From Aureitalea marina (lineage in GTDB: Bacteria > Bacteroidota > Bacteroidia > Flavobacteriales > Flavobacteriaceae), in assembly GCF_002943755.1 (NCBI RefSeq), contig NZ_MQUB01000001.1, positions 2,530,501 to 2,594,500 on the forward strand: a stretch of DNA of 64,000 bases. Reading direction: 5' to 3'. Below the pieces are notes generated by a model that worked only from the letters and a program-made list of their open reading frames with translations, did no database searches and had not been told where the DNA came from. A program made the position numbers and the translations under genes. Below are positions 45,111 through 54,249 of this stretch, in pieces; within the stretch, counting starts at the first letter, position 1, and each line of letters starts with the position of its first letter.

Positions 45111-45151
45111 GACAAGAATATCGCCCGTATAAAAGCACTTTGTAAGAACTC

Positions 45152-46474
45152 ATGAGAGCAGTCTTATTGATCATCTCCTTTCTGTGTCTGACATTTTTCA
45201 GGCCGTTCTTGCTGTTCCTGTATCCAGTCCTGGTGCTTGTGCTTTTTAAAGGACTTAATCTTAAGATAGACAAGACGATCTTTCTTCATTGTATCGGGAT
45301 GGTCGTATTTGGGTTATTATCCATGGTTCTGGAGGGCTTTTTTCTATTTAACCTATTGCTGTCCCTCTACTTGGTGCTGATCCCTTTCCTGTTGATCACA
45401 TCTGTACCCAAGAGATCAGAAGGTGGCTCATCCAAGGAATACTTTAAAACCTTTCTGAATTACTTCAGTATCATCTTGTTTGTAGTTAACATTTCGGCGG
45501 TCTTCTATTCGCTTTACATGTTGACCACCAGCGCTAATCCCGAGGATATCTTTACTGGGCTTTACGGAGGTTCAGGTTTTGGCTCTCACAGCTTATCCAT
45601 CATCAACCTTTTTGTTGCCACCTATTACTTTTTCCATAAACGATACCCGTTCTTTATCTTCTTTTTTATCTGTGGAATTCTAGGATTTTACGGACAGGGA
45701 CTGGTCGTTTTCTTACTGGCATTTGGAATAGTCATGTTGCCATTCCTGATTCGCAACATCGGTCTTACTCTTAAGATTGGGGTCGCCACATTGGTCTTCT
45801 TTGCCGTGGTTACAGCGATAAACCCTGGAAACCTGACCTATATCCAGAACAACACCAATTTCTTTAAGACCATATTCGACGATTACGACTATGACGAGCA
45901 GATGGAGCGGATAGCTTCCTACCGAAGGACCATTGTCCCAAGGTATTACACCTTCTTGGTGGGCACCGAACGATTGTATCTGTCCAATCCTAAAGTATTT
46001 TTGTTGGGGACTTCACCCGGCACCTATAATTCCCGAACAGCTTTTTATATGAACGGTGATTTTATAGGCAACAAGTACGTCCGCAAATACTTCAATTACA
46101 GGACTACCTACCATTCAGAATATGTCTTTCCCATTCTCAACAGGCACTATGTGGAATACCTGCCATGGAATGACGGCACCAGGAATCAACCTTTTTCTTC
46201 TGTTGTTTCCATGTTAGTGGAGTATGGTTTTGTTTTCGGAGGATTGTACCTGTTCTTTTTTTTCAGGGCAATCTATAGAATTCGGAGTCAATTAGATAAC
46301 AAACCGGATAAGACCTTCGTTCTTTTTGCAGGCTTATACATTTTCTTTTTGTTCGTTTTCCAATATTATCTGGAAGTGGTCGAGATCATCCTGCCACTGC
46401 TCCTAATGATCAAACTGTTACAGGTGGACCAACTTAACCAATCCAATAAGATTGAAGAAACTATTCCAAAATAG
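45152..46474 (+). CDS. Wzy/O-antigen polymerase-like membrane protein 1
   Basis: A 440-residue protein with about ten helices and a large loop (about 240-345) containing many Tyr and Arg, the usual topology of O-antigen polymerases. The sequence matches no subfamily that I can name. It overlaps the next gene by 23 bases. It may polymerise repeat units in the periplasm. It is one of four such proteins in this locus, and which of them acts as polymerase or as ligase cannot be told from sequence. Confidence 0.68.
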   Translation: MRAVLLIISFLCLTFFRPFLLFLYPVLVLVLFKGLNLKIDKTIFLHCIGMVVFGLLSMVLEGFFLFNLLLSLYLVLIPFLLITSVPKRSEGGSSKEYFKTFLNYFSIILFVVNISAVFYSLYMLTTSANPEDIFTGLYGGSGFGSHSLSIINLFVATYYFFHKRYPFFIFFFICGILGFYGQGLVVFLLAFGIVMLPFLIRNIGLTLKIGVATLVFFAVVTAINPGNLTYIQNNTNFFKTIFDDYDYDEQMERIASYRRTIVPRYYTFLVGTERLYLSNPKVFLLGTSPGTYNSRTAFYMNGDFIGNKYVRKYFNYRTTYHSEYVFPILNRHYVEYLPWNDGTRNQPFSSVVSMLVEYGFVFGGLYLFFFFRAIYRIRSQLDNKPDKTFVLFAGLYIFFLFVFQYYLEVVEIILPLLLMIKLLQVDQLNQSNKIEETIPK

Positions 46475-47693
46475 CACATGGGAGTACCTGTTCATTCTGT
46501 TGGGAATGACCTTGCCATTCGGTCCTGCCTTGCCTAATCTGGCCATTGGCCTGATCGGATTGGTTTGGCTTATCCAGCTACTCATGGGGAAATGCCGGAT
46601 GGACCGATCCCATTGGATCGCCTTTTTCATACTATCGGCATACACCTTCTATTGCGTCTCCACCTATTGGTACTCTGAGAATCATGGATATTTTTGGAAA
46701 AAGGCCGGGCTACAGTTATTGATACCCTTGCTGGCCATGGTCTGCCTTTCTATTCCATTTAGGGCCTCAGGCCGAAGCGTAAGACGAGTCCTTCGAGCCT
46801 TTATTTTTTCACTCGCCTTGCTGGCTGTGTTATCCCTGGGCAAACAAATCTGGTCCGTTATCAGCGAAGAGAGCTCCAGTTGGTCGTTGCTTTTATTTGA
46901 TCAATTGGCATCTGCGGTTGGGTCCATCCACTATCTGACCTTGTCCTTGTATACCTGCTTCGCAATAGCAGCAGGGTTTTACCTTCTTTTTTTGGACGGC
47001 ACCGCCTGGAGACCTGATCGTTACCGGCGGATCATCCGCGTATGTATGTTCTTACTAACGGTATTTCTGTTTCTGCTTGGAAGTCGGATTGCCATCGTAA
47101 CGGCCATCGCATTGGTCTTGATCATTCTCAGCATTCAGGCCAGACGAGCGGGCAAATACATGACCCTTATATCGGCGATAGCCATACTAGGTGTGCTAAC
47201 CGCTATTACCCTGACCAGCGAAACCATGCAAGACAAATGGAAGGAAGTCTATCAATTTGAAGATGATAGTTCTGGTTCCGGTTATTGGGGTGGAACTGGG
47301 ATGAGAGTTCTTATCTGGGATTGTGCCTGGAAGGTCATACAGAATAACCCTGTTTTAGGCGTTGGGATGGGAGATGATCTGGATCAAATGACCCTCTGTT
47401 ATCGGGTATATAGTCGAAATCAACTCCTGGTCGAAGGGAATAGCTTCCACGCTCACAATATTTTCTTACAAGCTTGGGTCAGAAGCGGTATCATAGGCCT
47501 TCTCTTGTTGATGGGCTCACTGGTTTGGACCATCGTATATTCCGTTCGCTATCAAAATCCTGTTTACCTCCTCTTTATTGCGACCTTTGTACTTCTGGGT
47601 ATGACCGAATCCTTCTTCCAGATCAATGCCGGAGTGCTCTTCTTTGCCTTTTTTAGCGCATTTTTGTTCTGTTATAAATTCAGGTCGGAATGA
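46452..47693 (+). CDS. O-antigen ligase/polymerase (Wzy_C-type) membrane protein 2
   Basis: A 413-residue polytopic protein. It has the Wzy_C/WaaL signature: hydrophobic helices (FLFLLGSRIAIVTAIALVLIIL), then the loop with NPVLGVGMGDDLDQM and SFHAHNIFLQAWVRSGIIGLLLLM, whose His and Arg are typical of O-antigen ligases. The start is TTG, with the first helix right after it; a later ATG at 46506 is an alternative. It overlaps the GT4 gene by four bases (ATGA). Confidence 0.85.
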   Translation: MKKLFQNSTWEYLFILLGMTLPFGPALPNLAIGLIGLVWLIQLLMGKCRMDRSHWIAFFILSAYTFYCVSTYWYSENHGYFWKKAGLQLLIPLLAMVCLSIPFRASGRSVRRVLRAFIFSLALLAVLSLGKQIWSVISEESSSWSLLLFDQLASAVGSIHYLTLSLYTCFAIAAGFYLLFLDGTAWRPDRYRRIIRVCMFLLTVFLFLLGSRIAIVTAIALVLIILSIQARRAGKYMTLISAIAILGVLTAITLTSETMQDKWKEVYQFEDDSSGSGYWGGTGMRVLIWDCAWKVIQNNPVLGVGMGDDLDQMTLCYRVYSRNQLLVEGNSFHAHNIFLQAWVRSGIIGLLLLMGSLVWTIVYSVRYQNPVYLLFIATFVLLGMTESFFQINAGVLFFAFFSAFLFCYKFRSE

Positions 47694-48847
47694 GGGTGCT
47701 CCAAATACACAATAGCTATCAGCATCGTGGGGGAGAGGACGTCGTGGTGGATATCGAACAAGACTTGCTTCGTCGTCATGGAGTGAAGGTGGAGCAATTG
47801 ATGTTCTCCAATGACCAGTTGAACCCGGTTAATCTCTATTTCAATAAGTCTGCTGCGGTTGAGCTCAGGCAGAAGATCCAGAGTTTTCAACCTGATGTCA
47901 TTCATGTTCACAATCTCTTTTACCAGGCTTCTCCGAGTGTCTTGTACGAAGCCAAAAAGCACCGTGTTCCGGTTGTCATGACGCTGCATAATTTCAGGCT
48001 TATTTGCCCCAATGCGATGTTCATGCGGAATAATGGGGTCTGTACCCAATGTCTCGATCGGAAATTCGCCACACCAGCCATACGGCATGCTTGCTTCCAG
48101 GATTCTGGCATAAAGTCTGCGGCTCTGGCCTCTGCGCTTTTCTATCACAATCTAAGAGGTAGTTGGAGAAAGAAAGTGGATAAGTTTCTGGTCCTTACCC
48201 CATTTATCAGGAACTTGATCCTATCCTCCTCCTTAAATCTGCAACCTGATCAAGTAGCGGTTAAACCAAATAGCACCGACGACCTGGCGCCAATTTTCCC
48301 TCCGGAAGATCGCAGTGGTCCATATGTCTGCATTGGCCGTTTGTCCAAGGAGAAGGGGTTGAATACACTGATCGAAGCCTTTAACCGGCTACCAGAACTC
48401 AAACTGTGCATAATCGGGGATGGTCCTCAAATGGAGGAGCTCAGTGAATTAGCTGGACCTAATATCCAGTTTGTCGGCCCAAAGGATCGCCAGTCTGTCC
48501 AGCAAGCACTTAAGAGGGCTCCAGCGCTTATTTTTACTTCCGTTATTTACGAAGGACTTCCCAACGGTATCATCGAATCGTTTTCGGCAGGCACCCCGGT
48601 AATTGCGTCCGACGTTGACAATATCAATCAGATCGTCAATCATAAGCAGAACGGTCTGCTATTCGAATCAAAGAACACCGACGATTTGGTCAAAACTATT
48701 CAATACTTTAATGACCACCGGGATGATAAGCTCTATAGAGGAGCAAGAGATACTTACGAGCAGAAGTATACCCATCAGCAAAATTTTGAAGCCCTGATGA
48801 ACGTTTATCACTCTGTTGCCAGCAGCTATGAAGAAAAGAATACTTAG
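47690..48847 (+). CDS. Glycosyltransferase family 4
   Basis: A 385-residue GT-B retaining glycosyltransferase of the cytosolic face. The N-terminal IHNSYQHRGGEDVVVDIE and HVHNLFYQASPSVLYEAKK are typical acceptor-side motifs, and the C-terminal domain has CIGRLSKEKGLNTLIEAF, IIGDGPQMEEL and SVIYEGLPNGIIESFSAGTPVIAS with the E-x7-E pair of GT4. There is a four-cysteine cluster (CPNAMFMRNNGVCTQC and later Cys) seen in many such proteins. The sugar is unknown. Confidence 0.92.
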   Translation: MRVLQIHNSYQHRGGEDVVVDIEQDLLRRHGVKVEQLMFSNDQLNPVNLYFNKSAAVELRQKIQSFQPDVIHVHNLFYQASPSVLYEAKKHRVPVVMTLHNFRLICPNAMFMRNNGVCTQCLDRKFATPAIRHACFQDSGIKSAALASALFYHNLRGSWRKKVDKFLVLTPFIRNLILSSSLNLQPDQVAVKPNSTDDLAPIFPPEDRSGPYVCIGRLSKEKGLNTLIEAFNRLPELKLCIIGDGPQMEELSELAGPNIQFVGPKDRQSVQQALKRAPALIFTSVIYEGLPNGIIESFSAGTPVIASDVDNINQIVNHKQNGLLFESKNTDDLVKTIQYFNDHRDDKLYRGARDTYEQKYTHQQNFEALMNVYHSVASSYEEKNT

Positions 48848-49562
48848 ATCCAATATCACCCAGGGAAGCCTGGAGGAGCATATCCCAGACTTGATCAGAT
48901 TGGCCAGGGATCGATCCTCTGCTTATGTGTGTATGGTCAATGTCCATATGTTGATAGAGGCCTACAACTCCCAAGAGTTTCAGCAGGTGGTCAACGATGC
49001 GACCTATGCTTTTCCAGATGGTGCCCCGGTGGCCAAGATGTTTAAACGAGTGTATGGAATTCAACAGGAAAGGATAGCAGGCATGGATTTCTTTCCCTAT
49101 TTTCTGGAGGTATGTAACAAGAACAGCTTTAAAGTGGCCCTGATCGGTTCTACAGATGATATCTTGGATAAGATTTGCCAAAAGATCAACCAAGAGTTAC
49201 CCCAGGTAGAGATTTCCTGTGCCATATCCCCACCTTTTGGTCAACCGTGGGATAATGAGGCCTACATAAGGGCGATTAACGAGTCTGGAACCAATGCGGT
49301 CTTCGTGGCCTTGGGATGCCCCAAGCAAGAAAAATGGATGAATCAGTTCACGGATCAGATCAAGGCTCCACTTTTTGGAGTAGGCGGGGCTTTCCCGGTC
49401 TATGTGGGCGAGATCAAAAGGGCTCCTGCATGGATGCAAAATACAGGCTTGGAGTGGCTTTACCGTTTATTGCAGGAACCCAGGCGTATGTTTAAGCGTT
49501 ACTTTTATACCAACAGTTATTTTATTTTCCTGGCGACCAAACAGATCCTGACTAAAAAGTGA
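48828..49562 (+). CDS. WecG/TagA/CpsF family glycosyltransferase (GT26)
   Basis: A 244-residue glycosyltransferase of the type that adds the second sugar on an undecaprenyl-linked primer (for example ManNAc or a glucosyl residue). Family motifs: VNVHMLIEAYN, TYAFPDGAPVAKMF (with the catalytic Asp in FPDG), RIAGMDFF, IGSTDDILDKI and VFVALGCPKQEKWM. The ATG at 48828 starts MKKRILRSN; a TTG at 48816 is possible. It overlaps the GT4 gene by 20 bases and the next gene by GTGA. Confidence 0.92.
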   Translation: MKKRILRSNITQGSLEEHIPDLIRLARDRSSAYVCMVNVHMLIEAYNSQEFQQVVNDATYAFPDGAPVAKMFKRVYGIQQERIAGMDFFPYFLEVCNKNSFKVALIGSTDDILDKICQKINQELPQVEISCAISPPFGQPWDNEAYIRAINESGTNAVFVALGCPKQEKWMNQFTDQIKAPLFGVGGAFPVYVGEIKRAPAWMQNTGLEWLYRLLQEPRRMFKRYFYTNSYFIFLATKQILTKK

Positions 49563-50785
49563 ATCAGATAGAAGAAAATACCTTCCTGACACGCTCCCTA
49601 TTCGGCGCTTTTATAGCCACTATTCTGATCTTTTTTCTGGGCGATGTAGGCCGGAACCTGGCCATGTCGGACGAAAGCTCTTTTATCCGATATACGGCGA
49701 TCTCCAAAGGTTTGGTGTTGGCCATTTACGTGGTCGTTTTCTCCTTGAATTTTAAATTCTATCGTTCGGATAAGCGAGCCAGGAATTGGTCCCTGGCATT
49801 GGTGATACTGCTCTCTTGTTTTCTATTGGCCCAACTGCTTGGTGACTTCGAAGACAATAAATTGGAAGGGATCAAGAAGAATCTGGTCTATGTTTCCCGT
49901 TTCCTGTACATGCCCGTTACCTTTCTCTTATTCTACCCTTTGTTGACCAGGACTGACAAGACTTGGAAACTATTCCGTCTGTTCGAGATATTCTTCTTTA
50001 TTAACTGTGCCCTTATTGTTCTGGGCGCCATCTTCGATATAGCTGCATTCAGGACTTACGACATATTTACTCGCTTTGGGTATATGGGAATTTACAATTC
50101 CAACAATCAGGCCAGCTATTATTTCATCCTGATGATGATATTCTACTACTATCAGGTCAGCCAGGGATCAAAGCCTTATAAACTGATAGCGGTGATCTTG
50201 TGTTCCCTGCTTCTAGGTACCAAGAAGATCTATTTGTTCCTGCCCTTGCTATTTGCCTATAATTTTTTCCGATATAGGCGCTATCGTAACAAATGGCTGG
50301 TCATCTCTATGCTCTCCCTGATCGGTTTACTTTTTTTGCTCCGAGACAAGGTCCTTGCCTTTCTTGAGGAGTATTTCAATGCCTTGGTCGTGCTGCAGAG
50401 AAAGAAAGGTTGGTTATCTATGCTATCCAGTACCAGGGACGCAGAATTAAAGGCTACGTATGAGAACGTAGTGGTTGCCAAGTGGGAATGGTATAATTAT
50501 CTCATAGGTGGGGCCGACTTTTACAACAATCGCTCTGAAATGGAATTGTTCGACATATTTTTCTTCTTTGGCTTATTCGGACTCTTGGTCTACGCCTGGT
50601 TTATCAGGGATATCATGAATTATTTCCGCAACCTGAACTATTTGTGGGTTATGCTTGGTTTTCTACTTTTTATCGCCGCCCTGGCTTCTGGTTTTCTGGT
50701 TAGTGCAAATCAACCTATTGTCTGGTTACTTGTATATTCTCTTATAGCTTTCGGCTCAAAAAAAGTATCTTCGTCTGCTGTTTGA
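49559..50785 (+). CDS. Wzy-like polytopic membrane protein 3
   Basis: A 408-residue membrane protein with about ten helices, large aromatic content and no sharp family signature; the loop with YNYLIGGADFYNNRSEMELFDIFFFFGLFG (in two parts, about 315-345) resembles the GxGxxxx and long-loop region of O-antigen polymerases. The start is GTG, overlapping the GT26 stop in GTGA. It could be the repeat-unit polymerase. It ends 88 bases before the next, similar gene. Confidence 0.68.
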   Translation: MNQIEENTFLTRSLFGAFIATILIFFLGDVGRNLAMSDESSFIRYTAISKGLVLAIYVVVFSLNFKFYRSDKRARNWSLALVILLSCFLLAQLLGDFEDNKLEGIKKNLVYVSRFLYMPVTFLLFYPLLTRTDKTWKLFRLFEIFFFINCALIVLGAIFDIAAFRTYDIFTRFGYMGIYNSNNQASYYFILMMIFYYYQVSQGSKPYKLIAVILCSLLLGTKKIYLFLPLLFAYNFFRYRRYRNKWLVISMLSLIGLLFLLRDKVLAFLEEYFNALVVLQRKKGWLSMLSSTRDAELKATYENVVVAKWEWYNYLIGGADFYNNRSEMELFDIFFFFGLFGLLVYAWFIRDIMNYFRNLNYLWVMLGFLLFIAALASGFLVSANQPIVWLLVYSLIAFGSKKVSSSAV

Positions 50786-50873
50786 GCAACTGGAAAGCGG
50801 AGGCTAAGAATTTTTGTCACAGGCCTAATTGACATATTCTTAGTAACTTTCTTTCCCGATCCTTAACCCGGTT

Positions 50874-52109
50874 ATGCGAATCGTTTTATCCTCTTTATAT
50901 CCTTACGCTTACATGCTCCTGTATTTCATCATTCCTTTTGATGATTACATCCGGGCCTTACCGAATATTTTGATGGGTGTTCTGGTGGTGGCCTTCCCTT
51001 TTGTTGTGTCCCGCTCAGATTTCGTCAAGATCAAGAGATTACCCATGTTGGTGCTTTTGGGGTTTTTCGCCTACCTGGTTTTAAACGCCCTTCTGGCTGG
51101 ACGATTGGAGGAGGACCTGTCTGTGCTTAAGAAGGTGTTGATCACCGTGGGGCTTGTTTTTTTGTACATACCGGTTCAGGGAGTTAAGAAGGTGGAGAAG
51201 GCTATTGTCTTTTCTGCTTTGGCCGCTATTTTGTTCTCTGCAATTAACATTATAATACTGGCAAATTCTGGTACTGGTTTTGAATTTGGAGATTCCGCCA
51301 TGCTTATCGAAGGGCTGTTAATTGACAGAATTTACCTCGGGATGTTATGCCTATTGAGCATATTGGCGTCCTATTCTTCCCTGCAATCCAGATATCATCC
51401 GGATAATCGATACTATGTCGGAAATATTATCATCAATGTGATCTTCATACTTTTCATTGTTTCCAGGATCACCATTGTTGCCTTTGTCGTACTGTTCCTG
51501 ATGGGTCAGCTGTATCGATCCAGGAGAGGACCGCAGATGATGGTTGTTACCGGGACCTTGGTGTTGATCATTGCCGGAGCTTTTATCCTGAATCCGGATT
51601 TCAGACACAAATTGCTGTATACCAATCAGGATGACAGTTCAAATTCCTGGACCAGCATCGCCCTGCAGAATGAGCCGAGGGCCATAATTTGGGACAGTGC
51701 TTACGAGATTGCCATGGAAGAAGGACTAACCTTAGGTGGAATTGGGTTTGCCGAAACAAATCGCCGATTGATGGAGCAGTATGACAAGCGCATTGATGAC
51801 CCGGAGGTGCTCCAGAATTTTCAGACCAAAAGATACAATACGCACAACCAGTATATCGACTTTTACCTGGCAACCGGTCTTGTGGGTGTAGTCTTTTTTT
51901 TAAGCTTGCTAGGGGTGTTCTTTTATCGCCATTACCGCTTGTTATACCCAACGGCTCTATTGGCTACATTTATGATCTATGCCTTCGTGGAAAATGTTTT
52001 TCACCGGCAGATCGGGGCCTACTATGCTGGATTTATTTTTATCCTATTGTGCCTGCATTTCGGACAAAATGGTCCAAAGGAAGAAGCTGATCAACCCTTA
52101 ACTCAATGA
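50874..52109 (+). CDS. O-antigen ligase-like membrane protein 4
   Basis: A 411-residue polytopic protein with the Wzy_C/WaaL layout: FILFIVSRITIVAFVVLFLMG, then a periplasmic loop with AYEIAMEEGLTLGGIGFAE and YNTHNQYIDFYLATGLVGVVFFLSLLG, where the HNQYID region with a His is the ligase-family signature. It is preceded by an 88-base gap holding TAACTTTC at 50843-50850, one mismatch from a -7 element, so it may have its own promoter. It is followed in three bases by the sugar-phosphate transferase gene. Confidence 0.82.
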   Translation: MRIVLSSLYPYAYMLLYFIIPFDDYIRALPNILMGVLVVAFPFVVSRSDFVKIKRLPMLVLLGFFAYLVLNALLAGRLEEDLSVLKKVLITVGLVFLYIPVQGVKKVEKAIVFSALAAILFSAINIIILANSGTGFEFGDSAMLIEGLLIDRIYLGMLCLLSILASYSSLQSRYHPDNRYYVGNIIINVIFILFIVSRITIVAFVVLFLMGQLYRSRRGPQMMVVTGTLVLIIAGAFILNPDFRHKLLYTNQDDSSNSWTSIALQNEPRAIIWDSAYEIAMEEGLTLGGIGFAETNRRLMEQYDKRIDDPEVLQNFQTKRYNTHNQYIDFYLATGLVGVVFFLSLLGVFFYRHYRLLYPTALLATFMIYAFVENVFHRQIGAYYAGFIFILLCLHFGQNGPKEEADQPLTQ

Positions 52110-52112
52110 TGC

Positions 52113-53468
52113 ATGCTCTTTAGGACAGGAAGATTTTCAGGATTTATCAGGCCGATCTCTTATTTGATCGACCTGTCGGCGATTCACTGGCTGGCCTTTA
52201 TGATGTTTGAGGACAATTTTCCGGCCATCAACTTTCTGTTCTTCATCACCCTGGCCTGGGTCATACTTTCGGTAAGGTCTCACTTTTACGAGATATACCG
52301 GTTTACCCATGTGACCAAGATATTGACCCTATTGGCCAAACAGTCCATCATTTTTACGCTCATTGTTTATGCCTTCTTTGGGGTACATAGAACGTACGAT
52401 GTCGACCCGATTCAAATACTGAGATATGTGGTCCTTGTGATGGGAATCATCTCTTTGTTCAAATTCTCTATTTTCTTCCTGCTAAAGAAGTATAGAAGGG
52501 TCCTTGGAGGAAATCACAGAAGGGTTGTCATAATTGGACTCAATCAAAAGACAGATCAATTGAGGAAGTTCTTTGACGACTTCCCTCAATACGGATACGA
52601 GCTTAAAAGGACCTTTGACCTGAACAGTCAGCATGCAGTCCCGTTAGAAGAGTGCTTTGATTACATTTCCAACAACCATATCGAAGAGATCTACGCCTCT
52701 GTGGGACAATTGGACAATCACCAGTTGATCAAACTCATCGATTACGCAGACAATAACCTGAAGGTCCTGAAGTTCTTGCCAGACAACAAAGAGATATACA
52801 GCAAAAGACTCGATTTTGACTATTACGGGGTGCTACCTATTCTCTCCATGAGAAAGATCCCGATCGATGAACCCTTCAACCAGTTCATCAAACGCAGCTT
52901 CGACATCTTGCTGTCCCTGATCGTGATCGTAGGTATATTGTCTTGGCTCACTCCAATTCTGGCCATTTTGATCAAGCTGGAATCAAGAGGCCCCGTATTC
53001 TTTAAACAAAAGAGGAATGGTTTGGATTATGAAGAATTCTACTGTTACAAATTCCGCTCGATGCGTCCCAATCCTGAGGCACACCTCTATCAGGTAACTC
53101 GGGGTGATGAACGCATTACCAAGGTTGGTCGCTTCATCCGGAAAACCAGTATAGACGAATTACCCCAGTTTATCAATGTGCTGAAGGGCGAGATGTCCGT
53201 AGTTGGGCCCAGACCTCACATGGTCAGTCATACCGAGATGTACGCAGAACGGATCGATAAATTCATGGTGCGGCATTTTGTAAAACCAGGGATCACGGGT
53301 CTGGCGCAAGTGAGCGGATACCGCGGGGAGGTAGAGAGCGAATCGGATATCGTCAATCGCGTCAAATACGACATCTTTTACCTGGAGAACTGGTCCTTGC
53401 TGCTGGATCTGAAGATCGTCTTCCAAACAGTCTACAATGCCATCAAAGGGGAGGACAAAGCATATTGA
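52113..53468 (+). CDS. Undecaprenyl-phosphate sugar phosphotransferase (WcaJ/PssY-like)
   Basis: Initiating enzyme that loads the first sugar phosphate onto undecaprenyl phosphate. The 451 residues have four N-terminal helices (about 12-130), a Rossmann-like CoA-binding-type domain (about 135-245), a fifth helix (SFDILLSLIVIVGILSWLTP, about 265) and the catalytic bacterial-transferase domain with FFKQKRNGLDYEEFYCYKFRSM, TSIDELPQFINVLKGEMSVVGPRP and GITGLAQVSGYRG. The first sugar may be glucose or galactose; unknown. It overlaps the GT2 gene. Confidence 0.94.
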   Translation: MLFRTGRFSGFIRPISYLIDLSAIHWLAFMMFEDNFPAINFLFFITLAWVILSVRSHFYEIYRFTHVTKILTLLAKQSIIFTLIVYAFFGVHRTYDVDPIQILRYVVLVMGIISLFKFSIFFLLKKYRRVLGGNHRRVVIIGLNQKTDQLRKFFDDFPQYGYELKRTFDLNSQHAVPLEECFDYISNNHIEEIYASVGQLDNHQLIKLIDYADNNLKVLKFLPDNKEIYSKRLDFDYYGVLPILSMRKIPIDEPFNQFIKRSFDILLSLIVIVGILSWLTPILAILIKLESRGPVFFKQKRNGLDYEEFYCYKFRSMRPNPEAHLYQVTRGDERITKVGRFIRKTSIDELPQFINVLKGEMSVVGPRPHMVSHTEMYAERIDKFMVRHFVKPGITGLAQVSGYRGEVESESDIVNRVKYDIFYLENWSLLLDLKIVFQTVYNAIKGEDKAY

Positions 53469-54249
53469 TGACTTTGTGCCAGGCTTGGTTTCTGTAGTAA
53501 GCCCGGTTTTCAATTCGGCTCCATACCTGCAAGGGTGTATCCAGAGTGTGTTGGATCAGACCTATACGCAGTGGGAAATGCTCCTGGTAGACGACGCCTC
53601 AACGGATGGTTCATCTCAGATCATGAAGAAGGCCGCAGCTATGGATAAGCGAATACGGATCTTTTTTAATCAAGAGAATCAAGGAGCGGCACACAGCCGG
53701 AATAAAGCCACTGAGGAAGCCAAGGGAGAATACATTGCTTTTTTGGATAGCGACGATCTTTGGGAGCCCGATAAGCTCAACCTACAAATTCAACAAATGG
53801 AATCGACTGGTAACCCCGTTTGTTTTAGCAACTACATCCGGATCGACGAGCAAGGTCATGAGTTGGGAATTCGTATAAAGGCCATCCCGGAATTGAGCTA
53901 CCAAAAACAGTTGAGGAACAACTACATCGGCAACCTGACCGGCATCTATCGCGTTTCTTCCATAGGTAAGATTATGTCACCTGCCATTCGTAAACGGCAG
54001 GATTGGGCCGTTTGGCTAGAGGCAATACGTAGAAGTAGCACTCCTGCATTGGGACTGGACCATGATCTGGCCAGATACCGGGTGGGTCAGACCTCTATCA
54101 GCTCCAAAAAATGGAGACTTTTAAGTCACAATTACCGTTTCTACAGGGAATACCTTCACTTCTCAGGAATCAAATCCTTCACTTATCTCTTGATCTTTCT
54201 GTGGGAGTATTTCCTGAACAGGCCGCGATGGATTGAGCGTTACAGATAG
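53437..54249 (+). CDS. Glycosyltransferase family 2
   Basis: A GT-A type glycosyltransferase of up to 270 residues. Motifs: VSVVSPVFNSAPYLQGCIQSVLDQTY, MLLVDDASTDGS and AFLDSDDLWEPDKL (Asp-x-Asp metal site), followed by the catalytic Asp in RKRQDWAVWLE. The start is uncertain: the ATG at 53437 overlaps the previous gene by 32 bases, while a GTG at 53476 gives MPGLVSVVSPVF, closer to the family. It is the last plus-strand gene of the locus and overlaps the convergent CapK-like gene by 10 bases. Confidence 0.93.
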   Translation: MPSKGRTKHIDDFVPGLVSVVSPVFNSAPYLQGCIQSVLDQTYTQWEMLLVDDASTDGSSQIMKKAAAMDKRIRIFFNQENQGAAHSRNKATEEAKGEYIAFLDSDDLWEPDKLNLQIQQMESTGNPVCFSNYIRIDEQGHELGIRIKAIPELSYQKQLRNNYIGNLTGIYRVSSIGKIMSPAIRKRQDWAVWLEAIRRSSTPALGLDHDLARYRVGQTSISSKKWRLLSHNYRFYREYLHFSGIKSFTYLLIFLWEYFLNRPRWIERYR

